From: Solibaculum mannosilyticum
GTDB taxonomy: Bacteria > Bacillota > Clostridia > Oscillospirales > Acutalibacteraceae
Reading direction: 5' to 3'
NCBI RefSeq assembly: GCF_015140235.1
Contig: NZ_AP023321.1
Location: 310,001 to 374,000, forward strand
Length of the DNA: 64,000 bases
Shown: positions 8,699 to 17,900 of the stretch, one piece after another
Layout: each line of letters opens with the position of its first letter
How positions within the stretch are numbered: position 1 is the first letter of the stretch
Position numbers and translations under genes: made by a program
Notes under the pieces: generated by a model
What the model was told of the DNA's origin: nothing
What the model saw: only the letters and a program-made list of their open reading frames with translations
Database searches by the model: none

Positions 8699-10435
8699 TT
8701 ATACCGCCCAACCAAGGCTTTCCTGCTGAATATGGAACAACTTATGATACAGCCCATTCTTCTTCATCAACTCATCGTGCGTTCCATGTTCTACCAGTCG
8801 TCCATTGTCAAGAACAATGATCTGATCCGCATCCACAACTGTACGGAGGCGGTGGGCAATCATAATAACTGTTTTACCTTCCACCAGTTTGGCAATCGCC
8901 TTTTGAACCAGCACTTCATTCTCCGGGTCAAGGGATGCCGTTGCCTCATCAAGCAGGATAATAGGCGCATTTTTCAGCAAGGCGCGGGCGATGGAAATAC
9001 GCTGGCGCTCACCGCCGGAAAGCGTGCTGCCATTTTCACCGAGGACCGTCTGATACCCGTCCGGCATTTCCCGGACAAATTCATCACAATAGGCGGCTTT
9101 GGCCGCAGCAATTACTTGATCGTTCGTTGCGTTTGGATTGCCAAGGCGAATATTGTTCATAACCGTATCATTGAACAGGGTCACATCCTGGAACACAAAG
9201 GACATATAGGACATGAGGCTTTCCGGCTCCATGCTCTTGATGTCCTTGCCGCCCACGGTGATCTTACCCTGCTGAACATCCCAAAAGCGAGCGATCAGTT
9301 TGGAAATTGTGCTTTTACCAGAGCCAGACGGACCAACGAGCGCGGTCACGCTCCCCTGGGGGATTTTACAGGAAACATCTTTGATAACATCTTCCTGATT
9401 GTAGGCAAAGGTCACATGGGAAAGTTCAATATCGCAGTTCGGGACTGTTTTCCCTTCACCGTCCATCGCAGGAGTGGTGAGCAGGGTACGCATACGACTT
9501 GTGACCACATTCAAATTCAACAGCGAGGACAGGTTTGCCAGAATCGCCAGGATCGGGCCATAGATCCGTGTAACCATCAGCAGGAACATTAGCAGAGGAA
9601 GAAGTTCAATCTGTCCTTGTGTCAGAAGAATAGCTCCGACAAAAATCGTGATACCGATGCCAGCCTGCAAAATCATGCTGGCGCTGGACATAAACACGCC
9701 GACAGCCATTTCCACTTTGATGGCAATCTTTTTCATGGCAAGCAGAGCTTTATCCAACGCACTGAAATGAGAGCCAGACAGCCCGCAGGACTTGATGATC
9801 TTCATACCTTCCAGGTATTCCTGTACTTGGCCAGAGGCAGCCAACTTTGCGTCAACCTGCTTTTCAAACAGTTTCTTTTGGTGGTTCCGGCTAAGCCAGA
9901 TAATGAGAAACGCAAGCGGGACTGTGACAAATACGCACAAGGCAAGCCGCCAATCGAAGAAGGCCAGTAGGATACAGGTCAGTGTTACCGTGATGCCGTT
10001 AGCAATCAGCGGTGGAATTGTGCTGCTGAGTAGGGACTCCATGCTGCTGCAATCCGCCATCATATTGGTGGTCAGTTCAGAAAGGTCTTTTGTGTTAAAA
10101 AAGTTCATCGGAAGTTTCCGAAGATGCTCCGCAATGCGCAGACGGGTCGTGTTCGATTCCTTGTACGAGGCAATATAGGTTTTGCGGTAATCGTTTTTGG
10201 CGGCCAGAAATACCAGGATGGCCGAAACAATACCTGCGCCCCACAGCATCCAGATATGGTTCCACTGAATGGAGCCGCCACTGACAAAGGGTGTCAGAAT
10301 TTCACTGAAAATCATAACAGTTACACAGAACGGCAGAAGCATAGCCAGGTTCGTCAATGTGCAGGCGAAGATTGCTTTTTTCAGATCTGCGTAACCCTTG
10401 TCTGATAAAAAGAGAGCTTTTTGTAATCTGCTCAT
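8699..10435 (-). CDS. Exporter-fold ABC transporter half, operon B second subunit
   Basis: Half-transporter of 578 aa: six membrane helices, then an ATPase with Walker A GPSGSGKST near residue 370, signature LSGGERQRIS, Walker B IILLDEAT and AHR. Start 10435 (MSRLQKA) follows GGCGGTG and comes two bases after the stop of its partner; the frame extends to 10492 inside that gene. Ends in HIQQESLGWAV, like the short Trp-containing tails of the second subunits of the other pairs. Predicted to form a heterodimer with 10438-12252. Confidence 0.88.
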   Translation of the reverse strand: MSRLQKALFLSDKGYADLKKAIFACTLTNLAMLLPFCVTVMIFSEILTPFVSGGSIQWNHIWMLWGAGIVSAILVFLAAKNDYRKTYIASYKESNTTRLRIAEHLRKLPMNFFNTKDLSELTTNMMADCSSMESLLSSTIPPLIANGITVTLTCILLAFFDWRLALCVFVTVPLAFLIIWLSRNHQKKLFEKQVDAKLAASGQVQEYLEGMKIIKSCGLSGSHFSALDKALLAMKKIAIKVEMAVGVFMSSASMILQAGIGITIFVGAILLTQGQIELLPLLMFLLMVTRIYGPILAILANLSSLLNLNVVTSRMRTLLTTPAMDGEGKTVPNCDIELSHVTFAYNQEDVIKDVSCKIPQGSVTALVGPSGSGKSTISKLIARFWDVQQGKITVGGKDIKSMEPESLMSYMSFVFQDVTLFNDTVMNNIRLGNPNATNDQVIAAAKAAYCDEFVREMPDGYQTVLGENGSTLSGGERQRISIARALLKNAPIILLDEATASLDPENEVLVQKAIAKLVEGKTVIMIAHRLRTVVDADQIIVLDNGRLVEHGTHDELMKKNGLYHKLFHIQQESLGWAV

Positions 10436-10437
10436 AG

Positions 10438-12252
10438 TTACACCGCCTTTCCGCTGATTTTCCAGCCAATCGCTTCTGTATAGTGGTTCCACATCTGTGC
10501 ATAGCGTCCGCCTGCGGCCACCAGCTCGTCATGTTTTCCTTCTTCGACCAGGTGTCCTTTCTCCATGACGATGATCTTATCTGCATTGCGGATCGTGGAG
10601 AGGCGGTGTGCAATGATGATAACTGTCTTACCCTGCATCAGTTTTTCAAAGGCTTTCTGGATCAGATATTCATTCTCCGGGTCGCTGAATGCCGTTGCCT
10701 CATCAAGCACGATGATAGGCGAGTCCTTGATAATGGCCCGCGCAATGGCAATTCGCTGACGCTCGCCACCAGAGAGATGGATGCCCTTGGAGCCGACCAC
10801 CGTGTGATACCCGTCCGGCAGTTTGGAGATAAAGTCGTGGCACTGTGCCGCTTTCGCCGCCGCAATCACTTGTTCCTCGCTGGCGGTCGGGTTGCCCATA
10901 CGGATATTATCCAGGATGCTCTGCTTGAACAGGAAAATATCCTGGAACACAAAGCTGACATGGCGCATCAGGTCATTCTCTGCCATATCGCGTACATCTA
11001 CACCGCCGATGGTAATGCTGCCGGAAGAAACATCCCAAAAGCGGGAAATCAGATTGGCAATCGTACTCTTGCCGCCGCCGGAGGGGCCGACGATTGCTGT
11101 GATCTGTCCCTGCTTTGCTATGAAGGAAACATCTTCAAGCGCCTTCTCGGAGGAATCCCCGGTATAAGAAAAACTGACATCCTTGAAAACGACATCATCG
11201 TTTGCCGGTTTTTGGGGGTGATCCGTCTCCGGCATTTCGGGAATATTCAGAATTTCGTCCATTCGTGCCACATTCCCGTCAATCTGCATGAACGATTCTG
11301 AGATATACATGATCTTGTTCAACACACCGGAGATGGCAGGAACAAAGAGCAGATAGAAAATGAAAGTCATGGCAAATCCGGCGAAATCGTCGGTTCTGGA
11401 GCCGATCAAAATTCCTACCGGGACGAGGATCAGGTAAACATTGTTGATGATCGTGGTGAAGGCGGGCATACAGTTTTGCCAGCCAAGGGAGAATTTCAGC
11501 ACCCACTCTGTATAGCCGGTAATGGCATCTTTGAGTTTCTTGAAAGAGGATGCCGTCTGATTAAACGCCTTTACTACCGACATTCCCCGGACATACTCCA
11601 CAGAAGCGTTGTTCATTTCTTCCAGGGCCTTTTGGTATTTGCCCATGTTTTCTTTCATTTCACCGCTGCCAAAGCCGATAAACTCTGCGACAAATGCAAG
11701 AATGATGCCGACCAGGGAGGCCAGACCAAACCGCCAGTCAACAGCCAACAGGATGATGACCATGACGATAGGAGCGGTAATAGAGGCAACAAAATCAGGA
11801 AACTGGTGAGCAATAAAGCCCTCCACACTTTCAATGTTTTCATCCATGATTTTCCGCAGACGGCCGCTGCCAATCGTCAAGTGATACCCCAGTGGGATTT
11901 TGGTAATATGGTCTGCAAAGAGAACTTTCAACTCGTACAGCGTTCCAAATGCCGCCATGTGTGAGCTGAAAATAGCCAGAAAATACAGTAGGATATTCGC
12001 CACGATCCCGGCGAGCGCCAACCAGCCATAATTCATGACCATCCCCATATCCAACTGGTCAAGGTTCGGGAAAACACCGATAATTGAGCGGATCATAAAA
12101 TAGACCGCTATGTACGGGATAAACGAAGCAATGGCCGCCAATGACGAAAGAACCGCAGCTAAGAACACAAGGCCCTTTCTGTCAGAAGCCAATTCCATGC
12201 ATCGTGCCAAACCCGTCTTTGGTTTTGCTTGTTTCGACTTTGCGTTTGACAT
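10438..12252 (-). CDS. Exporter-fold ABC transporter half, operon B first subunit
   Basis: Half-transporter of 604 aa with a Lys-rich N-terminus (MSNAKSKQAKPKTG), six membrane helices and an ATPase: Walker A GPSGGGKST near residue 390, signature LSGGERQRIA, Walker B IIVLDEAT. Start 12252 has AGGAGGG about nine bases upstream; the frame to 12309 would read through the operator palindrome. First gene of operon B; an AraC regulator lies just upstream on the same strand. Confidence 0.88.
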   Translation of the reverse strand: MSNAKSKQAKPKTGLARCMELASDRKGLVFLAAVLSSLAAIASFIPYIAVYFMIRSIIGVFPNLDQLDMGMVMNYGWLALAGIVANILLYFLAIFSSHMAAFGTLYELKVLFADHITKIPLGYHLTIGSGRLRKIMDENIESVEGFIAHQFPDFVASITAPIVMVIILLAVDWRFGLASLVGIILAFVAEFIGFGSGEMKENMGKYQKALEEMNNASVEYVRGMSVVKAFNQTASSFKKLKDAITGYTEWVLKFSLGWQNCMPAFTTIINNVYLILVPVGILIGSRTDDFAGFAMTFIFYLLFVPAISGVLNKIMYISESFMQIDGNVARMDEILNIPEMPETDHPQKPANDDVVFKDVSFSYTGDSSEKALEDVSFIAKQGQITAIVGPSGGGKSTIANLISRFWDVSSGSITIGGVDVRDMAENDLMRHVSFVFQDIFLFKQSILDNIRMGNPTASEEQVIAAAKAAQCHDFISKLPDGYHTVVGSKGIHLSGGERQRIAIARAIIKDSPIIVLDEATAFSDPENEYLIQKAFEKLMQGKTVIIIAHRLSTIRNADKIIVMEKGHLVEEGKHDELVAAGGRYAQMWNHYTEAIGWKISGKAV

Positions 12253-12275
12253 AGCATGAACCCTCCTTAAAAAGA

Positions 12276-12311
12276 AAATGTCGCGGTTAGTTCTTGCTAA
12301 CCGCGACATTT
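12276..12311. promoter_or_regulatory. Operator palindrome of operon B
   Basis: Fifteen-base perfect arms (12276-12290 and 12297-12311) around a six-base centre. The core is GGTTAG-N6-CTAACC, the shared operator pattern. The extra arm length means the leader RNA could also form a stable hairpin. Confidence 0.8.
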
Positions 12312-12437
12312 ATTTTATCAACTTTTGAAATTGGCTGCTACTCCATATCTATGCGTCACGGGCAAAAATAGCCCAAAGATACCAATGAATTAGTAGAGAC
12401 TACACCTCTACCGCTGTTAAACGCTGCCTGTACATGA

Positions 12438-13397
12438 CTATCGATTTTTTCGGTAGTCTTTTGGCAACATTCCATATACAGATTGAAATGCTTTAGCAAA
12501 TTTACTTGCGTTGCTATATCCAAGCTCCAAGGCAATATCACCGATTTTCATCTTGTTTTCCGAAAGCCACTGGGCAGCTAAATTCATTTTGTATTTTTTG
12601 AGGTAGGCATACGGGGTGTCCCCATATATGTGGGAAAAAACCAGATGGAACACCGACAGATTCAAGTGCGCCTCTTTTGCCAACTGTTCCAAGGGAACTT
12701 TTTCATCCAGATGGGAAATAAGATACTCCCGAATAGCTTTTGTTGCTTGAATCTGTTTCTTATCAAAATACTTTGAGTCGCACCCGCTAATCTGTGTCAA
12801 CTGATCCATATGGTATAATAGTTCTATGGCCTTAACTTTGAAATAGCCGACAGGCTCCGTTTGAATGGCTGTGTATAATTCGGAAAACAAGTGTCGTAAT
12901 TGCGGTGGAGTATCACTGACATACCATTGTGTTTCAAGACCAAGTGTTGTCCCTATTTTATCAAGGTCAATGGGAATTGTCCGCATCATCCGGCGTATTT
13001 CGTCCGAAAGCGCCTGACGATCTATGACAAGACTAACGCCGTAATACTTCCCCAAGGGGAAAGAGAACGAAGTCGGCAAATGCGCTGTGGTTGCAACACT
13101 GAAATAGCCCGTTGGCAAATATGCCACAGTATGATTGGCAAATTCGCATTCGTAGCGTCCGGTTTGACAGTGAGTAATCTGGAGGATATCTGGATTGAAC
13201 TTCTGGGCCCTCATAGATTCATCCGTTTCAAAATCGAGGAAGCAAAGTTGTATTCCCTCAAACAAGCTATAATTTTTTACGATACCACGCCCATTACATC
13301 CATAATCCACAACCATCTGTCTCTCGCTTCTCGATAGCACTTTCGCCTGTACACCATACCATTCCGGATTGAAATTGACCCTCTCCATTATCATCAC
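12438..13397 (-). CDS. AraC-family regulator, operon B
   Basis: A 319-aa regulator. Residues 1-210 form an effector domain I cannot assign; residues 220-318 hold the two helix-turn-helix units (VPLEQLAKEAHLNLSVFHLVF and IGDIALELGYSNASKFAKAF, ending SVYGMLPKDYRKNR). AraC proteins beside siderophore transporters (YbtA, PchR) activate uptake when the chelate is bound. It lies 127 bases upstream of the operon B palindrome on the same strand. ATGs at 13397, 13394 and 13388 are all possible starts behind GGTGGAG. Confidence 0.88.
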   Translation of the reverse strand: MMIMERVNFNPEWYGVQAKVLSRSERQMVVDYGCNGRGIVKNYSLFEGIQLCFLDFETDESMRAQKFNPDILQITHCQTGRYECEFANHTVAYLPTGYFSVATTAHLPTSFSFPLGKYYGVSLVIDRQALSDEIRRMMRTIPIDLDKIGTTLGLETQWYVSDTPPQLRHLFSELYTAIQTEPVGYFKVKAIELLYHMDQLTQISGCDSKYFDKKQIQATKAIREYLISHLDEKVPLEQLAKEAHLNLSVFHLVFSHIYGDTPYAYLKKYKMNLAAQWLSENKMKIGDIALELGYSNASKFAKAFQSVYGMLPKDYRKNR

Positions 13398-13404
13398 TCC
13401 ACCA

Positions 13405-13420
13405 GTTAGCCTTGTCTTAC
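13405..13420. promoter_or_regulatory. Degenerate operator before araC of operon B
   Basis: GTTAG-CCTTGT-CTTAC, one mismatch from GTTAG-N6-CTAAC, eight bases before the araC start. It suggests that the regulator gene itself belongs to the same regulon. Confidence 0.45.
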
Positions 13421-13489
13421 CCTTTTTATGGTAACATAAACTACTGTATTCTTCAATAAAAATAGCCCATCTTTACTTATGATATAGCA

Positions 13490-13523
13490 AAATCTGCGGT
13501 ATGCCCCAACATACCGCAGATTT
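13490..13523 (-). terminator. Hairpin after operon C
   Basis: Fourteen-base perfect arms AAATCTGCGGTATG / CATACCGCAGATTT with a six-base loop, 86 bases downstream of the last stop of operon C. The T tract is short (ATTTT), so it is a moderate terminator. Confidence 0.65.
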
Positions 13524-13608
13524 ATGACACTCCATTTTATTCTTACCTTGCATAGTCCTAATAAATCAATGGCTTCGTACTATCTACCAACATTCTTTTC
13601 TATAATCC

Positions 13609-14007
13609 TCATGGCGGCAAGAATTTATAGCCCTTCCCATACACGGTTTGGATAAAGTCGGCGTTCAGCTTATGACGCAGCTTGTAAATAATGCTGGAGA
13701 TCCCCGTCCAGCTACTGTCAAACGAATCAGGGGCGGCGAACTCATAGATCTCCCTTTGTGAAAATACCCGTCCGGGCCGCCGGGCAAGCAAATGAAACAC
13801 ATCGAACTCCATAGGAGTCAGCTCTATGAATTTGCCCTGCCAAAACACTTGACGGCACGCAGCGTCGATACATAAAGCCTTGTAGCGCAGAGGGGCAGAG
13901 GGAAGATCCGTACACATGACCAGTTCTGTTGACTCTATGAAGGCCATGATTTTCTCTGCGGTTTCAAGATCATCTTCTTCGACTGATAATATGAACAGTT
14001 TTCCCAC
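13609..14007 (-). CDS. Receiver-less OmpR-type winged-helix protein, operon C
   Basis: A 132-aa protein; GTG start at 14007 behind GGGGGTG. Residues 1-36 (MGKLFILSVEEDDLE...) look like the first strand and helix of a receiver domain but the rest of the receiver is missing. Residues 40-132 form an OmpR-type winged helix (IELTPMEFDVFHLLA, IIYKLRHKLN, IQTVYGKGYKFLPP). It differs from the copy at 36122-36520 at only two residues (P/S in DLPSAP, Q/K in FSQREIY). Last gene of operon C, 38 bases after the DtxR-type gene. Confidence 0.82.
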   Translation of the reverse strand: MGKLFILSVEEDDLETAEKIMAFIESTELVMCTDLPSAPLRYKALCIDAACRQVFWQGKFIELTPMEFDVFHLLARRPGRVFSQREIYEFAAPDSFDSSWTGISSIIYKLRHKLNADFIQTVYGKGYKFLPP

Positions 14008-14045
14008 TATATCACCCCCAATAACCTCGACTGACAGGCCACTTT

Positions 14046-14414
14046 TTATTTGTCCTTTAGCCCTGATTTAATTTTTTGAAAACTGTCATCGCTGATTGCG
14101 TGCTCCATGCGGCAGGCATCCTGCTCGGCAGTCTTTGGCTCTACACCTGCCTCCACCAGCAGACGGGTGAAAAAGCAGTGCTTCTCATAAGTTTTTTCGG
14201 CAACCTCTCTGCCCACATCTGTCAGGTGCAGGAAAGAGTCTTCGTCCATGGTGAGAAAACCGCCCTCTTTCAAGGTAGCTACCGCATGACACACGCTGGG
14301 TTTCGATACATCAAGGTGCCTGGACACATCCACGGAGCGTACCATGCCCTTTTCCTTTTGGAGCACCAGCACGGCCTCCAGATAATCCTCGCCCGACGCA
14401 TGGAGTTTTTTCAT
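14046..14414 (-). CDS. DtxR-type metal-dependent repressor, operon C
   Basis: A 122-aa DtxR/MntR-family repressor. Recognition helix about 35-49 (DVSKPSVCHAVATLK). Candidate metal ligands D10, E13, H79, C101, E104 and H105: C-x-x-E-H as in iron-sensing DtxR (C102, E105, H106), while D10/E13 match MntR D8/E11. There is no C-terminal SH3 domain. Starts at 14414 after GAGAGG, 16 bases past the ABC gene. Candidate binder of the GTTAG-N6-CTAAC sites before operons A-E, making it both a member and the controller of the regulon. About 90% identical to 36558-36926. Confidence 0.88.
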   Translation of the reverse strand: MKKLHASGEDYLEAVLVLQKEKGMVRSVDVSRHLDVSKPSVCHAVATLKEGGFLTMDEDSFLHLTDVGREVAEKTYEKHCFFTRLLVEAGVEPKTAEQDACRMEHAISDDSFQKIKSGLKDK

Positions 14415-14430
14415 CGACGCAACCTCTCAT

Positions 14431-16140
14431 TTATACAGTGATTTTCTGTTCTGCGTTCCACATGGCCGCATACTTGCCGTTCATAGCCAGCAGCTCCTCG
14501 TGGGTGCCGGATTCCTTGATTGTTCCGTCTGCCACTACCAGGATCTGATCCGCATTCTTGACGATGGACAGGGTATGGGCGATCATCACCACGGTCTTTT
14601 TCGCCTTGAGCAGATTGGCGATGGCCTGCTTGACCGCCAACTCGTTCTCAATGTCCAGGGAAGCCGTGGCCTCGTCCAACAGCAGAATCGGGCTGTCCTT
14701 CAGAATGGCACGGGCGATAGAAAGCCGCTGCCGCTCTCCTCCGGAGAGCAGATTACCGTTCTCGCCGGTAGGTGTATCGTAGCCCTTTTCCAGCCTGCGG
14801 ATAAATCCGTCACAGTTGGCCTCCCGGCAGGCTGCCTCAATCTCCGCGTCTGATGCGCCGGGGCGGGCGTGGCGGATGTTGTCCCGGATGGTGTCGTCAA
14901 AGAGGAACACATCCTGATCTACCATGGAAACCTGCTCCAGCACGCGCTCCGCCGCCACATGATTGATGGGCTTCCCTCCGATGGAGATGACACCGCCGGC
15001 CGGCTCATAATATTTTGCAATCAAATTCAGGATGGTGGATTTGCCGGAGCCGGAATCGCCCACAATGGCGGTCAGCTTCTGATCCGGCACCGTAAAGGAC
15101 GCCTGCTTCAGCACCGGCTCTCCGGGAACATAGGCAAAGTCCACATGGTCAAAGATGATCTCATGGGTAGCGGGCCGCAGCGCCTCCATGCTGCCGCTTT
15201 CCTCCGGCTCATCCATCACGCCCAAGATCTTTCCTTTGGAGATCATCAGGTTTTTGTAACTGGTGAGGTCCACAAAAATGGCGTTGGCAAGCTTGGAACA
15301 GAACAGCGGCAACATGCAGACCAGCAGATAGGAAACCGTGTCGATGGCCCCGGCTGCCCACGGCGCGTAGGCGGTCCAGATGACCAGCGGGCAGGACAGC
15401 CAGATCAGGATGCCCAGCCCGGCTCCCACAGGGAGCACCTTGGCCTCATATACAAAGCTGATGCGGCAGAAGTCCCGCATGGCGCTGATAACCGTCTTGT
15501 TTTTCAAGCCGCCCACGCCATAAGCCCGGAAGGTCTGGATGCCGGATACATACTCCACGATGCTGCTGACATTCTCCGCACAGATGTCATTCTTTTCCTT
15601 GCCGTACTTCTTCACCATACGGAAAGAAAGCCACAATCCAGGAATCAGCAGCAGATCCGCCGCCAGCAGGATCAGCCCGGCGGGGACATAGATCGTCATG
15701 ACAAACACAATCAGCATGATGGACAAGGCAAAGTTTTTCGCCAGGTCCCCGATTTTGTGGGTCAGGATCTTTTCATAGTTATTGACATCGCTGGTGATGG
15801 TGTTGATGTAGTCGCCGGTCTGCCCCTGGGTAAACCGGGACAGAGGGATACGCTTGAGATGATCACCCATAAACAGCCGGATATTTTGGCTGACTTCCGC
15901 GCCGCCGATCTGGGCTTTGGTGTAGCCATAGCTGTAAATCAGGATACGGAGCAGGAAGATGCCGGCAATCGCCCCGGTCAGCATCAGCACCCGGTTCAGG
16001 TCAAACTGCCCCGCCCACAAAAACTGCATGACCGAGTAAAGCAGCAGGAACAGGCTGCCGGAGAGCAGGCCCTCCAAAACAGTTCCCCCAACGCCAATAT
16101 AAAAATTTTTGTTCTTTTTCAAGACATCGTGTTCTCTCAT
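14431..16140 (-). CDS. Exporter-fold ABC transporter half, operon C second subunit
   Basis: Half-transporter of 569 aa: six membrane helices, ATPase with Walker A GDSGSGKST near residue 363, signature LSGGERQRLS, Walker B ILLLDEAT, AHT at the switch (His kept, Thr instead of Arg after it). Start 16140 overlaps the partner's stop by four bases, behind GGGGGG. Follows the ECF genes and precedes the DtxR-type gene. The fold also fits export, but the operon contains an ECF importer and a metal repressor, which favours uptake. Confidence 0.88.
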   Translation of the reverse strand: MREHDVLKKNKNFYIGVGGTVLEGLLSGSLFLLLYSVMQFLWAGQFDLNRVLMLTGAIAGIFLLRILIYSYGYTKAQIGGAEVSQNIRLFMGDHLKRIPLSRFTQGQTGDYINTITSDVNNYEKILTHKIGDLAKNFALSIMLIVFVMTIYVPAGLILLAADLLLIPGLWLSFRMVKKYGKEKNDICAENVSSIVEYVSGIQTFRAYGVGGLKNKTVISAMRDFCRISFVYEAKVLPVGAGLGILIWLSCPLVIWTAYAPWAAGAIDTVSYLLVCMLPLFCSKLANAIFVDLTSYKNLMISKGKILGVMDEPEESGSMEALRPATHEIIFDHVDFAYVPGEPVLKQASFTVPDQKLTAIVGDSGSGKSTILNLIAKYYEPAGGVISIGGKPINHVAAERVLEQVSMVDQDVFLFDDTIRDNIRHARPGASDAEIEAACREANCDGFIRRLEKGYDTPTGENGNLLSGGERQRLSIARAILKDSPILLLDEATASLDIENELAVKQAIANLLKAKKTVVMIAHTLSIVKNADQILVVADGTIKESGTHEELLAMNGKYAAMWNAEQKITV

Positions 16141-17897
16141 TCTACTCGCCCCCCTTCCAACTGATAGGTGATGTTCCGGGCCTTTTCGTAGTCCTCCCAG
16201 GCTTTCCGGTAGTAAGCGTTATCCCTGCGGACTTCCTCATGGGTGCCGACGCAGGTGATGGTGTGGTCCTCCACCACTGCGACCCGCTCACACATCTTCA
16301 GGGCGCTCAGGCGGTGGGCAACCACAATGACGGTCTTGCCTTTACAAAGATTTTGGATGGCCCTGTCAATCTCCATCTGGTTTTCCGGGTCAGAGGCGCT
16401 GGTGGCCTCATCTAAAATCAGGATCGGGGCATTTTTCAAAATGGCGCGGGCAATGGCGATCCGCTGCTTCTCTCCGCCTGAAAACCGGGAGCCGAAGCTC
16501 CCTACCTTGGTATCGTAGCCATCCGGCAGAGACATGATGAAGTTGTCGATCTGGGCTTCCTTTGCGGCGGCCCTCACTTGTTCCAGACTGGCGCTGCTCC
16601 CCATGCGGATGTTCTCCAGTACACTGTCGCGGGTGAGGAAGGTCTTTTGAAATACAATAGCCACATTGCTCAAGATGGTGTCGTAGTCCAGCTCCTTGAC
16701 ATTTTTTCCGCCGATCAGCACCTCGCCCTCCTGCACATCATAGAAGCGGGAGATCAGTTCGATTATGGTGCTCTTACCGGCGCCGGACTGCCCCACCAGG
16801 GCCAGCCTCTCTCCGTCCCTGATCTTGAGATTGACGCCTTGCAGCACATCGGTTTTGCCATCGTAGGAAAACCGTACATTTCGCAGTTCAATATCATGGC
16901 ATTGGGGGAAATCCGTGCCGCCCTCATAGATGGGGACATCCAGGATCTCCTTCGCTTTGGTGACCGCGTTCAGCACATTGGCGAAATTGGTCCCCAGCTC
17001 CTGCAGCGGACGGATCTCCGTCAGGTACATGGACCCCACATAGAGGAACAGCAGGAATGCGCTGGCTGTCAGGGAGCCTTTCAGGAAAAACATCCCGCCC
17101 AGCGGCACCATGAGCAGCATTCCGCACTCAATGATGACCACGAAGGCCGCGTAGGGTGGCCCCATGCGGCGGGAGGTCTCGTTCCACATGGCGTTTTCCT
17201 CATGGATGGCGGAGGAGAATTTCTGGAAGGATTTGCTCCCCATGTTGTATGCCTTGATGAGCTTCATGCCGCTGATATACTCGATCATGACCGAGTTCAG
17301 CGCGGTGATGGAACGGTTGGCCCGGTCCATCAGGTCATCTGTGTTGCGGAACATGACCGCCATCACCACAACCGCAAGCACCAGCGGCACCAGGGAAATC
17401 AGAGCCAGCGGGATATTGACGGTCATCAGGTAGGCAAAAACCACCACCGGCCCCACCAGATAGCACACCAGATCCGGCAGATTGTGGGCCAGAAACAGCT
17501 CCAGCTTCTCAATGTCCTCGTTCAGCACGGTTTTGATGTCTCCGGTCCGCCGCTCGTTCAGCGCCCCCAGCGGCACCTTAGCCATGTGTTCCGCTACCAT
17601 ACAGCGCACCTTGAACAGCGCGCCGTAGGCTCCCTTGTGGGATACCACTCCAGACGCCCCGAACAGCACAAAGCGGAGCACCACCGCCGCGGCCACAGCA
17701 GCCACGACCCGCACCACCAGTTCTTTGGTACAGGTCCCGCCAAAGGCGGCGTCCATCAGCCGGTAAATTTCAATATAGGGCACCACAATGCACAGGCCCC
17801 CGGCCATCGCCAGAAGCACGGCCAGGAACAGCCATACCTTTTGCTCCCCGGCCCAGTGGAGCAGCAGGGCCACACGATTGGTTTTCTTCTGTTTCAT
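16137..17897 (-). CDS. Exporter-fold ABC transporter half, operon C first subunit
   Basis: Half-transporter of 586 aa: membrane part to about 320, Walker A GQSGAGKST near 370, signature FSGGEKQRIA (Phe in place of the usual Leu), Walker B ILILDEAT, AHR. Start 17897 has AAAGGAGAGG upstream and lies three bases after the stop of the double ECF ATPase, so expression is coupled to the ECF module. Heterodimer partner of 14431-16140. Confidence 0.88.
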   Translation of the reverse strand: MKQKKTNRVALLLHWAGEQKVWLFLAVLLAMAGGLCIVVPYIEIYRLMDAAFGGTCTKELVVRVVAAVAAAVVLRFVLFGASGVVSHKGAYGALFKVRCMVAEHMAKVPLGALNERRTGDIKTVLNEDIEKLELFLAHNLPDLVCYLVGPVVVFAYLMTVNIPLALISLVPLVLAVVVMAVMFRNTDDLMDRANRSITALNSVMIEYISGMKLIKAYNMGSKSFQKFSSAIHEENAMWNETSRRMGPPYAAFVVIIECGMLLMVPLGGMFFLKGSLTASAFLLFLYVGSMYLTEIRPLQELGTNFANVLNAVTKAKEILDVPIYEGGTDFPQCHDIELRNVRFSYDGKTDVLQGVNLKIRDGERLALVGQSGAGKSTIIELISRFYDVQEGEVLIGGKNVKELDYDTILSNVAIVFQKTFLTRDSVLENIRMGSSASLEQVRAAAKEAQIDNFIMSLPDGYDTKVGSFGSRFSGGEKQRIAIARAILKNAPILILDEATSASDPENQMEIDRAIQNLCKGKTVIVVAHRLSALKMCERVAVVEDHTITCVGTHEEVRRDNAYYRKAWEDYEKARNITYQLEGGRVE

Positions 17898-17900
17898 AGA

